This document shows, one piece after another, positions 9,142 to 17,866 of a stretch of 64,000 nt of DNA (positions within the stretch are counted from its first letter, which is position 1; every line of letters begins with the position of its first letter). This stretch comes from Nostoc sp. KVJ3 (GTDB taxonomy: Bacteria; Cyanobacteriota; Cyanobacteriia; Cyanobacteriales; Nostocaceae). The notes beneath the pieces were generated by a model. That model was not told where the DNA came from. It worked only from the letters and a program-made list of their open reading frames with translations, and did not search any database. The DNA lies in assembly GCF_026127265.1 (NCBI RefSeq), contig NZ_WWFG01000005.1, positions 1 to 64,000 on the forward strand. The letters run 5' to 3'. The translations under genes were made by a program, and so were the position numbers.

Positions 9142-9945
9142 TTAACCTCTTATTAGCTTAAGTTCGTTAACTAGTGCATCAACAATTGGCATAAAATCTC
9201 CTCTTGCCTCTTTGCCCGGTCTGTAAATCCCCAGAGGTAGCCCTCTACCAGAAGCATTAAGAATATCAGCTGATTCTCGAATTGGGCTAAAATACTGAAT
9301 TCCCAAATTCTTACAGACTAGGGGAAGTTCCTCAACAATACTTCTATGCGCTCCCCAATCACTTTTCCAACGAGTAGGAACTATACCTAATATTTTCGGA
9401 GTCGGTTTCAATCTCAGCCGCTTGCAGTTGAAATAGTACCACTCAATCATCGCCGCAGCACTTTGAGAAGCCTTGTATTCAGGTTGAATGGGAATTAACA
9501 CGTGGCTAGAAGCTGCAAGAGCAGTCAGTGGTAAAGGCTCTAATGTTGCAGGACAATCGATAATTACAAAATCGTGAGATAAGGGATAATCACTCAACCG
9601 ATCTGCAAGAGTATAAGCTCCACGCAGATCCTTTGAAACTTCCCGAATTGTTTCGTGTAATTCTTTTCCGCCTTTACAAACTTGAATTTTGTCAATCTTA
9701 CCTTGCCAAGCTGTAACTAAAGGCCAGTTCCCATTGAAATCTGGGTGGTAAACATTAGCCATTGTTCCCTGAGTTTTAAATTCTCCTAATCCGCAAAATA
9801 ATGTCAATGATTCGTTAGGATCGATGTCTAATAGTGCCACTGAATAGCCACGAACACCCAATTCATACGCAAGATTGTATGAAATAGTACTTTTCGCCAC
9901 TCCTCCAGCGTTTGTCTCAATCGAAAGGGTCAAATTGGCAGGCAT
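9142..9945 (-). CDS. parA: ParA-family partition ATPase
   Basis: I place the start at ATG 9945 (MPANLTLSIE), because an in-frame ATG at 9990 lies inside an operator-like box and has no good ribosome site. It gives 267 residues. The P-loop reads TNAGGVAKST: a deviant Walker A in which the usual signature lysine (KGGxGK) is replaced by Ala. Walker A' is LLDIDPNESL and Walker B is FVIIDCPATLEPL. It should bind ATP on the nucleoid and move plasmid-ParB complexes. It has no N-terminal HTH, so autoregulation would need another protein. It forms an operon with parB. Confidence 0.85.
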   Translation of the reverse strand: MPANLTLSIETNAGGVAKSTISYNLAYELGVRGYSVALLDIDPNESLTLFCGLGEFKTQGTMANVYHPDFNGNWPLVTAWQGKIDKIQVCKGGKELHETIREVSKDLRGAYTLADRLSDYPLSHDFVIIDCPATLEPLPLTALAASSHVLIPIQPEYKASQSAAAMIEWYYFNCKRLRLKPTPKILGIVPTRWKSDWGAHRSIVEELPLVCKNLGIQYFSPIRESADILNASGRGLPLGIYRPGKEARGDFMPIVDALVNELKLIRG

Positions 9946-9989
9946 AATTTTTTCTCTTTCTTGATTACTATATTTCCGACTCCCAGTCA

Positions 9990-10042
9990 TGAGATAACGT
10001 TATATCAGTTTGTGCAAAGAATTTTGAGATAATGTTATATCA
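9990..10042 (-). promoter_or_regulatory. Two palindromic boxes in the parAB promoter region
   Basis: TGAGATAACGTTATATCA (9990-10007) and TGAGATAATGTTATATCA (10025-10042) are near-perfect 18-base palindromes set 35 bases apart, just upstream of parA. On the minus strand a TTGTTA hexamer 18 bases before TATAAC could be a promoter, its -10 lying within the distal box. They are candidate ParB/ParA operators or a small centromere. Confidence 0.6.
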
Positions 10043-10573
10043 TTTTTCTGATTTCTCTAACAAGGATTGCTATCAACACAGATGTTGACTGCAAGTAATA
10101 TCGACCTAGCGACACAGATTGCCCAGCGTGGAATTGTACACAAAAAGAAATATACACCGTCCAAGAGATATTCACTCAGCACTTGCTCAATCAAACAGTT
10201 CCGTAGAAAAGCACTATGGCTTTTGTGCAAGCTGGTTATTGAGTATAAAAACCAACGGCATAATTCTAGTGTGATTTCAACCTTTAAAGCTGTGTCAATC
10301 AGCAGCTATTAATGCGACTTTTTTGAGCTTATTGAGAAGAAAAATCTTCTGTTGACATAATATAACCACCTTGCCATGAAGATTCTACGCTGAACAACAG
10401 TCTTTGTTCAAAGTGTACTTGATTGAAGCGGGATAACAATATTCTCTATCTACCTAATGTCATTATAAAAAGGGGCGCTGCCAACAAGGAAGTATTTTCA
10501 ATCCCCTTAGAACTAGCTATTCTCACCTAACCACGAGTAATCGGCTCATTATTGCAGTGGTTATTGAGAAGTT
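10043..10573. other. Gene-free stretch upstream of parA
   Basis: An 81-codon frame on the plus strand (10067-10312, ending KAVSISSY) has no clear ribosome site or known motif. I leave it uncalled, although a short divergent gene is possible. The remainder to the TnpB element shows nothing recognisable. Confidence 0.35.
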
Positions 10574-10632
10574 ACTTGACATCCTCCCACCGCTATACCA
10601 GGAGTACCTGATATAGCGGGGGATTCCAAAGA

Positions 10633-11844
10633 TCACTCTTTGGGTTTCCTCTTTCCACGACCCGACTTACTTGGAGGGATTTCTCCACCCATGCAGAGGT
10701 CGATGTCTCCAGAGGCGATTAACGTTCCTGTGTGCCCCACAGTACGGAGTCCAATCTCAAGTATGTTCCGCGCCGCGTTCCAGTCCCGGTCAAGGGTTAG
10801 CCCACAACGAGGACAAACATGAGTTCTAGTGCTAAGAGATTTTTTAACAACTTCACGACAGTTAGAACAATTCTGGCTAGTGAAATGGGGCGGGACTGCA
10901 ACAGTTACCACGCCAAACACTTTACCGAAATATTCAACCCATTCACGAAACAGCGACCACGATGCATCACTAATTGACTTAGCAATCGCGTGATTCTTGA
11001 CCATATTCCGCACCATCAAATCTTCATACACCACGAGGTCGTTAGACTTCACTACGCACTTTGCTGTTTTTACAGCAAAGTCTTTACGCTGGCGACTTAC
11101 TTTGAGGTGTTTACGAGCAAGTTTATTTCTAAACTTGACTCTGTTGTTGGAACCTTTTTTGGACTTAGACAAACGACGTTGCAACCGCTTCAAAGACTTT
11201 TCTGATTTGCGAAGATGTCTAGGGTTAGCAACTGTTTCCCCGTTACTATCTGTATAGAAGTGGTTCAATCCCACATCAATACCAATAGTTTTACCAGTTG
11301 GTTCTCGTTTTTCAATGCGTTCTTGAGCAATACAAAACTGGGCGTAGTACCCATCGGCACGACGCACAACCCGCACCCTCTTAAACTGTTTAAGTTGGTA
11401 GAAGTGCAGGTCACGGGTTCCCCAGAGCTTGAAGGTTCCTGCCTTAAATCCGTCACTAAAAGTGATATACCTGCGGTCTTCGGAGAGTCGCCAGCCACAG
11501 GTTTTGTACTCAACAGAACCATGCGTTTGCTCTTTCTTAAACTTTGGAAAACCCTTCTTTCCAGGCTTACTTTTCTTGCAATTATCAAAGAACTGAGCAA
11601 TTGCAGACCACGCTCTTTCTGCACTGGCTTGACGAGCCATCGAGTTCAGCTTGGATACCCAAGGGAACTCAGTATTAGCAGCAAGGACAGCACAGAACTT
11701 ACTCAAGTCATATCGCCCAATTCCTCTATTTTCTATCCAGTATCTAAGGCAGCTATTACGAACGAAACGAGCAGTTCTAATTGCTTCATCAAGCTTTCGG
11801 TACTGCTCGTTAAGTCCTTCAAGTTTTGCCTCAAATACTAACAT
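10633..11844 (-). CDS. tnpB: TnpB RNA-guided endonuclease
   Basis: I choose ATG 11844 (MLVFEAKLEGL), the usual TnpB start, over the longer frame from 11898. It gives 403 residues. The N-terminal helical domain is followed by the RuvC-like nuclease: IGIDVGLNHF (Asp190), VVYEDLMV (Glu274), and LDRDWNAARN (Asp352/354). A zinc ribbon has CSNC and CPRC pairs. All three catalytic acids are present, so it is probably active. TnpB cuts DNA guided by RNA from its own 3' end and helps the element persist at its site. The transposase TnpA would have to be supplied elsewhere. Confidence 0.9.
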   Translation of the reverse strand: MLVFEAKLEGLNEQYRKLDEAIRTARFVRNSCLRYWIENRGIGRYDLSKFCAVLAANTEFPWVSKLNSMARQASAERAWSAIAQFFDNCKKSKPGKKGFPKFKKEQTHGSVEYKTCGWRLSEDRRYITFSDGFKAGTFKLWGTRDLHFYQLKQFKRVRVVRRADGYYAQFCIAQERIEKREPTGKTIGIDVGLNHFYTDSNGETVANPRHLRKSEKSLKRLQRRLSKSKKGSNNRVKFRNKLARKHLKVSRQRKDFAVKTAKCVVKSNDLVVYEDLMVRNMVKNHAIAKSISDASWSLFREWVEYFGKVFGVVTVAVPPHFTSQNCSNCREVVKKSLSTRTHVCPRCGLTLDRDWNAARNILEIGLRTVGHTGTLIASGDIDLCMGGEIPPSKSGRGKRKPKE

Positions 11845-11845
11845 A

Positions 11846-11870
11846 TTTACGTCAGATATATTGACGTAAA
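11846..11870. repeat. Inverted repeat abutting the tnpB start
   Basis: TTTACGTCA (11846-11854) and TGACGTAAA (11862-11870) are perfect 9-base arms around GATATAT, two bases upstream of the tnpB start codon. It could be a left-end hairpin or an operator. Confidence 0.45.
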
Positions 11871-12124
11871 TTATTTCATAGATTTGCGAAAAACTCAACT
11901 ATTTCCTTTCCTCACTGACCCTCGGTCAGTTATGGTCAGGAACGTCTCGTTTTTCGCCCTCGATTCATGAGGCAGCGCGTTGGGCGGCTCCGCCGACTTG
12001 AAGCGACTGCCGTCTCGCCGCCAAATCACAGATTATGGCGGGAGCCTTCTCTCCGATTTAGGTAAAAAGCATCCCAGAAGTGTAGTTGCAGTCCTTGTAA
12101 CTACACTACTTTTTTCTCAGCTAA

Positions 12125-13360
12125 TCAAACATTCTCGTTCACAGCAATAAAGGTATTAGGTCGCTCACAAGGCGTAAAATTATACTTAGGTTTAACTTCT
12201 TCATCTGTACTACCTTCAGCGGATTTAGTTAGCAGTACAACCTCAGAGCGGGTATAACCAGTCAACTCATCAAACTGAATAATCATATACTGGTAGAGCG
12301 CCCAGACATCCGCCATCCGATTGCCAATACTAGAAGATATCTCATCAGGTATAAAAATGTTACCGTGCCAGGATATCTTAATTCCCTCTTTCTGGAAGTA
12401 AGTGTCTATTTCTGGACGAATATAATCCGCAGTCCCTCCGCAAAACACCAGTTCTTCAATATCCTCATCCATTTTCGAGCGTAACCACCTGACGATCGCA
12501 CGCCAATATTCATCTCTAGCAAGCAATAAAGCCTTGGACATCGACTCGCCATCAAGTTGAATTTCATCACCTTTGCGCTTGCGTGAGAGTTTCTGCATCA
12601 CCTGGGGGTCACAATTAACTCCAGCTTCTACCAACACCTCGATAATATTGGGATTATCAGGGCTTAGTCCCGATGTCTTGGAAGTAAAATTATTCACCAG
12701 CCAAGACATACCAAAATTACTGGTTATTCCCGCGCCAATTGAACCACTCCGAAAGGTGAAAATACTTGCATTGCGATAACCAAGCATCACGTACATCGAA
12801 GCAGGCATATTATTGCCAAGCGATCGCCTACGGTGAAAAAATATTCCACTACCCTCAGAAGCTGCATCATAACGAAGCATTTTTACCCGCATCTTACCTG
12901 CTGGTGTATCAAATCCTCGAAACGCTTCCTTTAACCGCACTTGTAACTGTTCTTTGTCTTGCACTTCACCAGGCGGCAGCAGGATGCTCAAGTAAGCTGC
13001 AACATCATTACCCAGGTTCAACTTCTCCTTAGCCAGCCAAAATGCACCACAAATTTTAGGGACTGCTAGTTCGTACTTTAGCTCCTTCAGCTGCGATATA
13101 CCCCCAAACCGACGACGGGCAAGCTCTCCCAAGGCGCAATACTCATCACCTATTCCTACCCAAGTACGAGATTCAGCATTACCTTCTTGTTGAATGCTCT
13201 CAATCGAAGCTTTAGCAACGTCCGCTACTTCTGAGTCGAAAAGTAAAACAACAGGCTTTCCCTCTGGATACTCCTGAACGATCGCCTTGGTTTTACTTGC
13301 ACCCATGTCAATCGTAATTACTACCTTTTTTACGTCTGTTTTCTCCTTAGTTTTGGGCAT
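12125..13360 (-). CDS. ParM-like actin ATPase (plasmid segregation)
   Basis: This encodes 411 residues with the actin/Hsp70 ATPase fold motifs: VVITIDMGASKTKAIV (phosphate-1, residues about 11-26), GSIGAGITSNFG (phosphate-2-like, around 205), and LVFCGGTADYIRPEI (adenosine motif, around 325). It probably polymerises with ATP to separate plasmid copies. No ParR-like adaptor is seen directly downstream, where the TnpB element now sits, so the partner may have been displaced. It differs strongly from the decayed ParM-like gene at 5160-6119. The role in segregation is inferred from family and from the ParAB context. Confidence 0.75.
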   Translation of the reverse strand: MPKTKEKTDVKKVVITIDMGASKTKAIVQEYPEGKPVVLLFDSEVADVAKASIESIQQEGNAESRTWVGIGDEYCALGELARRRFGGISQLKELKYELAVPKICGAFWLAKEKLNLGNDVAAYLSILLPPGEVQDKEQLQVRLKEAFRGFDTPAGKMRVKMLRYDAASEGSGIFFHRRRSLGNNMPASMYVMLGYRNASIFTFRSGSIGAGITSNFGMSWLVNNFTSKTSGLSPDNPNIIEVLVEAGVNCDPQVMQKLSRKRKGDEIQLDGESMSKALLLARDEYWRAIVRWLRSKMDEDIEELVFCGGTADYIRPEIDTYFQKEGIKISWHGNIFIPDEISSSIGNRMADVWALYQYMIIQFDELTGYTRSEVVLLTKSAEGSTDEEVKPKYNFTPCERPNTFIAVNENV

Positions 13361-14326
13361 ATCTTTATCTTTTATTACCTTTTACTATCGTTCCCAATTT
13401 AACCGAAATGAGAAAAATACTGTGGTGTAAAACACTTTCTTTACAGGGTTTAACAGCTTTTTTACATACAAAGTGCGTAGAGAAAAAACTATTACGGCGA
13501 TGTTCTTCGATGGCGCTACAGCATTCATACCAACTTCATTGAGTAGAGAGTCCACTGCAAACTGCCAGCAACCAAGTTCAAATTGCCACGGGGCTAACTG
13601 AAGTACCTCCATAGCACTAATACCAAATCAAAACCGTAAATCCTAAGTACATTAAAGTATTAAATATTGCTTTTATACCCGATGATCAAATCACCTCCTA
13701 AATCATGACTAAATTACCCCAATCACACCCAAATCCTGTATCAACTAAAAGTTGAATTATTAAACAAAATTAGCTTTTTGCCTGTAATTCAAACAATGCG
13801 ATTGTCATCATCACACCCGTATTACCTCAACCATCCCCGTAATTACCCCAGTAAAAAGTATCGTTATTGTGCAGTCTTGGGCAATAACAAGGTATGTCAA
13901 ATAGGGTCAATTACACATTTGCTTTGCTGTCAAATTTTTGATCGCAGCTTTTACAGATGAGATACATGAAGTGATTATTCCAGGCGAACGCACCTCTAAA
14001 ACTAGAATGCGATCGCCTTTCCAGTTCGGTCAAATACTGTTGATGCACTCGACCAAAGGGTTTGACCAAATTTATGGCTGAAATGGTTTCATAGAAACTT
14101 TGAGGAATGCAGTGCAGGTGCTTGAGGAAAAACTCCTTCTAAATGCGCCCAATGGAGAGGTGAAAAGCACCTCCTAACAACAAACAGCGCCAGGCGATCG
14201 CACTCCAGGAGATATTGCCCACAACGACAAACAGGACAAGGATAGGACTTACGCAAGTATCACAACCGAAGGCAGAGAGAGTATGCTTTTCTCAAATATC
14301 TAACCACCCATATCCTCATAATCCCC
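13361..14326. other. Gene-free stretch
   Basis: I see no gene I can support. A minus-strand frame at 13385-13612 has no recognisable content. AATTACCCC motifs occur at 13712-13720 and 13841-13849, and again beyond the next gene at 15030-15040. A GCGATCGC lies near 14191. The 14.0-14.3 kb part has a CPVC-like reading on the minus strand but no continuous frame. Confidence 0.35.
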
Positions 14327-14904
14327 TCACTCCAGACGAAATCCTGCATCAACTTCTATTTCTGCCTTAGCAATTGGATCATCCTCGTCATCATTAAAAA
14401 ACCCATCATCTTCGGAATCTTCTCCCAAAACATTTGATCCGACTGGTTCTGTCGCAACAGGTAACGACACAGGACTTGGCCCAGTGGAATCAAAAAAAGA
14501 AACTGAAGGGGGAACCGAATTAGCTGAAATAGGAGTTATTTCCACGCCATTAGTTCCAACTGTTGGTTGTAACCCAGTTGCACCTTGCGAGAAAACTCCA
14601 CTATGAGGATTAACAAGAACTATCTGGGGCAACCCCTCCATCCCAAACGTCCGTTTCATCTTAATGATCTGAACTTCAAGTTGCGCGATCGCATCATGGA
14701 GGGCTGACTGCAATTCAACACCAGATACCCCGCAGCAGATAGCGCAAACGGTAGGTAATACGCCCGCAGCGCCTCACATACTAACTCAGTTTGCCCTCGC
14801 TTCTTTGACTGGAGATAGCTAATTACTATACCGTCCTCCATATCTTTATTCCGCATGATACGCGCCAACTCAACCGAATCAGCTGGCTTACTAGCTCTTG
14901 CCAT
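14327..14904 (-). pseudogene. Plasmid-type hypothetical protein split by a one-base indel
   Basis: The first frame (start ATG 14904, after AGAAGAG) reads MARASKPADSVELARIM, KRGQTELVCEALRAYYLPFA and LSAAG. At a GGGG run near 14732 the natural continuation lies one base off: VSGVELQSALHDAIAQLEVQ, then MKRTFGMEGLPQIVL, a Pro/Ser/Thr-rich linker and an acidic C-terminus. One missing G restores a protein of about 192 residues. The N-terminal half resembles small DNA-binding adaptors in being helical and basic. It lies next to the relaxase remnant, so an accessory mobilisation or partition role is possible but unproven. Confidence 0.55.
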
Positions 14905-15085
14905 AGCTTCTCTTCTATTAACGTGCAAATCAAGCTTCTCAGTAAGCTATTTGTCAATACTCTTACTTTAACCATACGGTGGGAGAACTCACCCCCGTAT
15001 TTACTCCGAACTACCCCAATTGACACACTAATTACCCCAATTAAGTGAAATTGGGTTTGATTTTTGTCAATCAAAATAAATAATT

Positions 15086-16274
15086 TAGAACTTACGCATT
15101 GACAGAAAATTGATACTATGTATTCAAATTCAAATTCTGCGCTAAATGTTCCAAAATAAAGTCACGAGCTACTTGGAGAGACAGATTCCTTTGGATTTCA
15201 TACCAATTTTCAATCAAGTCTTCTGCCCGCATTAATTCTAATTGTGTGAAAGCGCGAATTGCACTAAAAAAGTGAGTCTTAATAGCATCGGTTGTTCTAA
15301 CCATGAATCTTCCAATGCCACATACTTGTTTAATAGCTCTGTGGTAACACTCAATCCCCCAATGAATTGAATGTAGCTCTTTAAATTCTGTTCTGGAAAT
15401 TGAGTTTAGTGTATCTTTTTCAGGGATATACATAATGTAATATCTTTTAGTTTCGTTTTTGAAACTTTTCCGAAATACTTTTACCTGACCAAAATTCTTT
15501 AGATACACTATTAAACCATCTTCGGGAATTTCTAAGTTTTGGACTTGGGTAAAATTTTTACCATCAATGGAACATGAGCGATTTTTAGCTACCCCAGTTA
15601 AAAACCCTAATCCCTTGTTTTTCAGTAACTTCAGGTTTTTTTGACTGGAATACCAAGCGTCAGTTGTCATTGTTTTAGGCTTTAAACCCCAATCCATTAC
15701 CTCAGTAATCATTTCTCGTAAATAATCATTTTTAGTCTTGTTATCTTGTTTGTTATAAATGCGATAATTTACAGGTACAGATTTACCTGAACACTCGGTG
15801 TAATACAAGGTAATTAACTGAACTCCCTTAACGGCACGATGATGTCTACCTGAATAGTAATAACCGATTAAATCTGTTATTTCCGGGTCACTATGAGGCT
15901 TATCAATTACCGTATCATCTCCACTTAAAGTACCTCCAACTAGATTGATATTGGGCTTGATTTCTTCAAATAAGTCCTTGGGTTCGTACCGTTCACGTAG
16001 CAAAAATCTATTGACGCTATCATGAGATAAATTTTCCATTATCTCTGCCAGACGTGTGCAACCTGGATACTTTGATTCTGCCAGTAGAAACAGAGTATAA
16101 GTGTTCAAGTCACATTTAGCGGTTGATGGTTTAGTAATTGCTCTGATTGTCCGAACCCTAAACACAGCCAAGTAAATTATCTGTTTTTAACGCCTCTGGT
16201 AACTAGCGGTCGCTGTTTTTTTTCTGCATTCTCCTTATGCACTTTTTGTCTTGCTTGTCAATGCGTAAGTTCTA
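15086..16274 (-). mobile_element. IS701-like insertion sequence
   Basis: The element is 1189 bp. Perfect 19-base terminal inverted repeats (TAGAACTTACGCATTGACA) lie at 15086-15104 and 16256-16274. They are bounded by the direct repeat TAATT at 15081-15085 and 16275-16279, a 5-base target duplication. It carries one transposase gene. It sits directly before the truncated relaxase reading frame. Confidence 0.85.
15116..16171 (-). CDS. DDE transposase of the IS701-like element
   Basis: This encodes 351 residues. Candidate catalytic acids are in LSGDDTVIDKPHSD (first Asp), MTTDAWYSSQKNL (second Asp) and HWGIECYHRAIKQ (Glu). The length and the YPGCTRLAEIMENLSHDSVN N-terminus fit cyanobacterial IS701-like transposases. 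The frame is intact from end to end inside perfect inverted repeats, so the element could still move. Confidence 0.85.
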   Translation of the reverse strand: MAVFRVRTIRAITKPSTAKCDLNTYTLFLLAESKYPGCTRLAEIMENLSHDSVNRFLLRERYEPKDLFEEIKPNINLVGGTLSGDDTVIDKPHSDPEITDLIGYYYSGRHHRAVKGVQLITLYYTECSGKSVPVNYRIYNKQDNKTKNDYLREMITEVMDWGLKPKTMTTDAWYSSQKNLKLLKNKGLGFLTGVAKNRSCSIDGKNFTQVQNLEIPEDGLIVYLKNFGQVKVFRKSFKNETKRYYIMYIPEKDTLNSISRTEFKELHSIHWGIECYHRAIKQVCGIGRFMVRTTDAIKTHFFSAIRAFTQLELMRAEDLIENWYEIQRNLSLQVARDFILEHLAQNLNLNT

Positions 16275-16281
16275 TAATTAA

Positions 16282-17562
16282 CTGAAAAATAAACATGTAG
16301 CAAGGGAATATCTCAAAGATATGGGATACTTACCCAAGGAAGAATCATCTGTAGCAGCTACGAGTCAGTTCGTTGCAGTACGCCACCACGATCGCGACCA
16401 CGAACACCTGCACATAATTGCTTCCCGAATTCGGTTAGATGGCAGCTTAGTTAATGATTCCTATGATTATTTCAACTCCCAAGTCTCAACTAGACGCATC
16501 GCGGCGGAACTAGGATTAGAGGTAACACCGACAACGAATGAAGCCGTCGCCTCTAAGTTACAGCAAGAGTATGGCATAACTGCACTCACCAGCCCCAACC
16601 GCTCGAAAAGTATTAGAGCAGTCAACAGTAAGCACAAAACCCCAACAAGTAAGGAAATTATTCGCCAAGCAATAGGGGAAGCCATCAAGGATAGTCCCAC
16701 TGTCTCCACGTTCATCCAACGCTTGGAGGAAAACAACATTGGGGTATTGCCTAAAATGCGGGGGGAGGAACTACTAGGCTTTACCTACATCCATAATGAT
16801 GTGAAAATCGCTGGTTATCAAGTATACAAACCCTATAGTTGGAACAAACTGCTGTCTGAATACGGAATAACATACGACCAAGAGAAAGATAAGGAAGTAA
16901 TTCAACAAGCTAAAGCCAGAGCAATTAACCGCATAAATACCAATAATAGAAGCAATAATAATTACTTATCTGTAGATAAACTTACTAGCAGCAATACAAG
17001 TGATAGTAATGGCGATACCGATAGTAACACCAAAATATTTACTAGCACAAAAGTACTAAATAGTAATTATACAGATCAAATTTCGACAATACAACCAAAA
17101 TTAGAAGAGAAACCCACGTCGGAAGCAAATAAGGTTAAAAAAAAAGTACAGCTGCATCTGAAGGAACACCACCCACAACAGGATATTTCAGAAGAAAACC
17201 GTCTATCCACTGCTCAACAAATCCTGCAAGAGCAATCTTCCCCTACTGCCCCTTTTCCTAACCTTCTCCCTTCTAAGCTCAAACATCTGCCTTCTACAAT
17301 CACTGACTATATGCTTGTTACCAATAATTTCCGTATCAAAGGACGGGAGTTGAGTGCCAGCTTAGATGCCAACATTCTGACTGTTTACCGTCATGGGGAT
17401 AATACTCCTGTGATGCAAACCTGCTATAGTCAGGGAAACTGGTACGAAGAGATACCAACTCGACTAACAACAAACGAAATCGAGCAGATTGAAAGCTTGC
17501 GTATCTTTACCCAACAAGCGTTAATGAATAAATCGCGATCGCAAAGAGGTATTGAGCAATAG
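16282..17562 (+). pseudogene. Plasmid relaxase (MobP-like), 5' end lost at the IS
   Basis: The frame opens right after a stop seven bases from the IS end: LKNKHVAREYLKDMGYLP, then QFVAVRHHDRDHEHLHIIAS. This is the H-x-D-x-x-H-x-H metal-binding motif III of relaxases. The region with the catalytic Tyr should lie upstream and is absent. The sequence on the other side of the IS does not supply it, so a deletion went with or followed insertion. A shortened product from ATG 16321 (413 residues, with an Asn/Ser-rich middle) could be made. It would not nick DNA without the Tyr. The C-terminus ends at TAG 17560-17562. Confidence 0.75.
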
Positions 17563-17589
17563 TAAATCTGTTGGTAGAGAAAACTTAAT

Positions 17590-17681
17590 CCACAGTGCCA
17601 TTCGACTGTGGGTAAAAAGCCGTTGGGAATTACTATCGTTTCTACGAAGTGTTCAAATTTGAATACTTCGTAGAAACGATA
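17590..17681. repeat. Hairpin plus 48-base near-perfect palindrome after the relaxase
   Basis: A 7-bp hairpin (CCACAGT/ACTGTGG, about 17590-17611) is followed by a palindrome at 17634-17681. Its two 24-base arms are complementary at every position but one, where a G faces a T, which pairs as G-U in RNA. The centre is TTCAAATTTGAA and there is no loop. There is no T run, so it is not a standard terminator. Confidence 0.75.
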
Positions 17682-17866
17682 TCCTGCTCAGGTGCAAAAT
17701 CCTAATATCGTTTATCTCGCCCATAACCCCATAGGAAATAACTCTACCTTGTTCTAGCTATATTAAATTATAAAAGTAACTAGAACTAAAGGATGTAACC
17801 TATGCCCAAGAAAAAATGCGGACTTGGATTTGACTGTGCCAGTATGATGCAATACCCAGGCATAGA

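Larger units (their letters stand above)
10574..11900 (-). mobile_element. TnpB-only IS200/IS605-type element
   Basis: The element contains tnpB and no tnpA, so it is non-autonomous. Its right end (minus-strand reading) closes with a hairpin of CCGCTATA/TATAGCGG arms and the terminal GGTGGGAGGATGTCAA near 10574-10590. The left boundary is less sure and is set near the palindrome upstream of tnpB. In this group the 3' part of tnpB and the right end also encode the guide (omega) RNA. Confidence 0.65.

Noticed and set aside
10067..10312. 81-codon open frame divergent from parA
   Set aside because: No support beyond its being open; it may be a small gene, but I could not find a ribosome site or motif.
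13385..13612. 75-codon open frame on the minus strand upstream of the ParM-like gene
   Set aside because: No ribosome site and no recognisable content; more likely open by chance in a regulatory gap.
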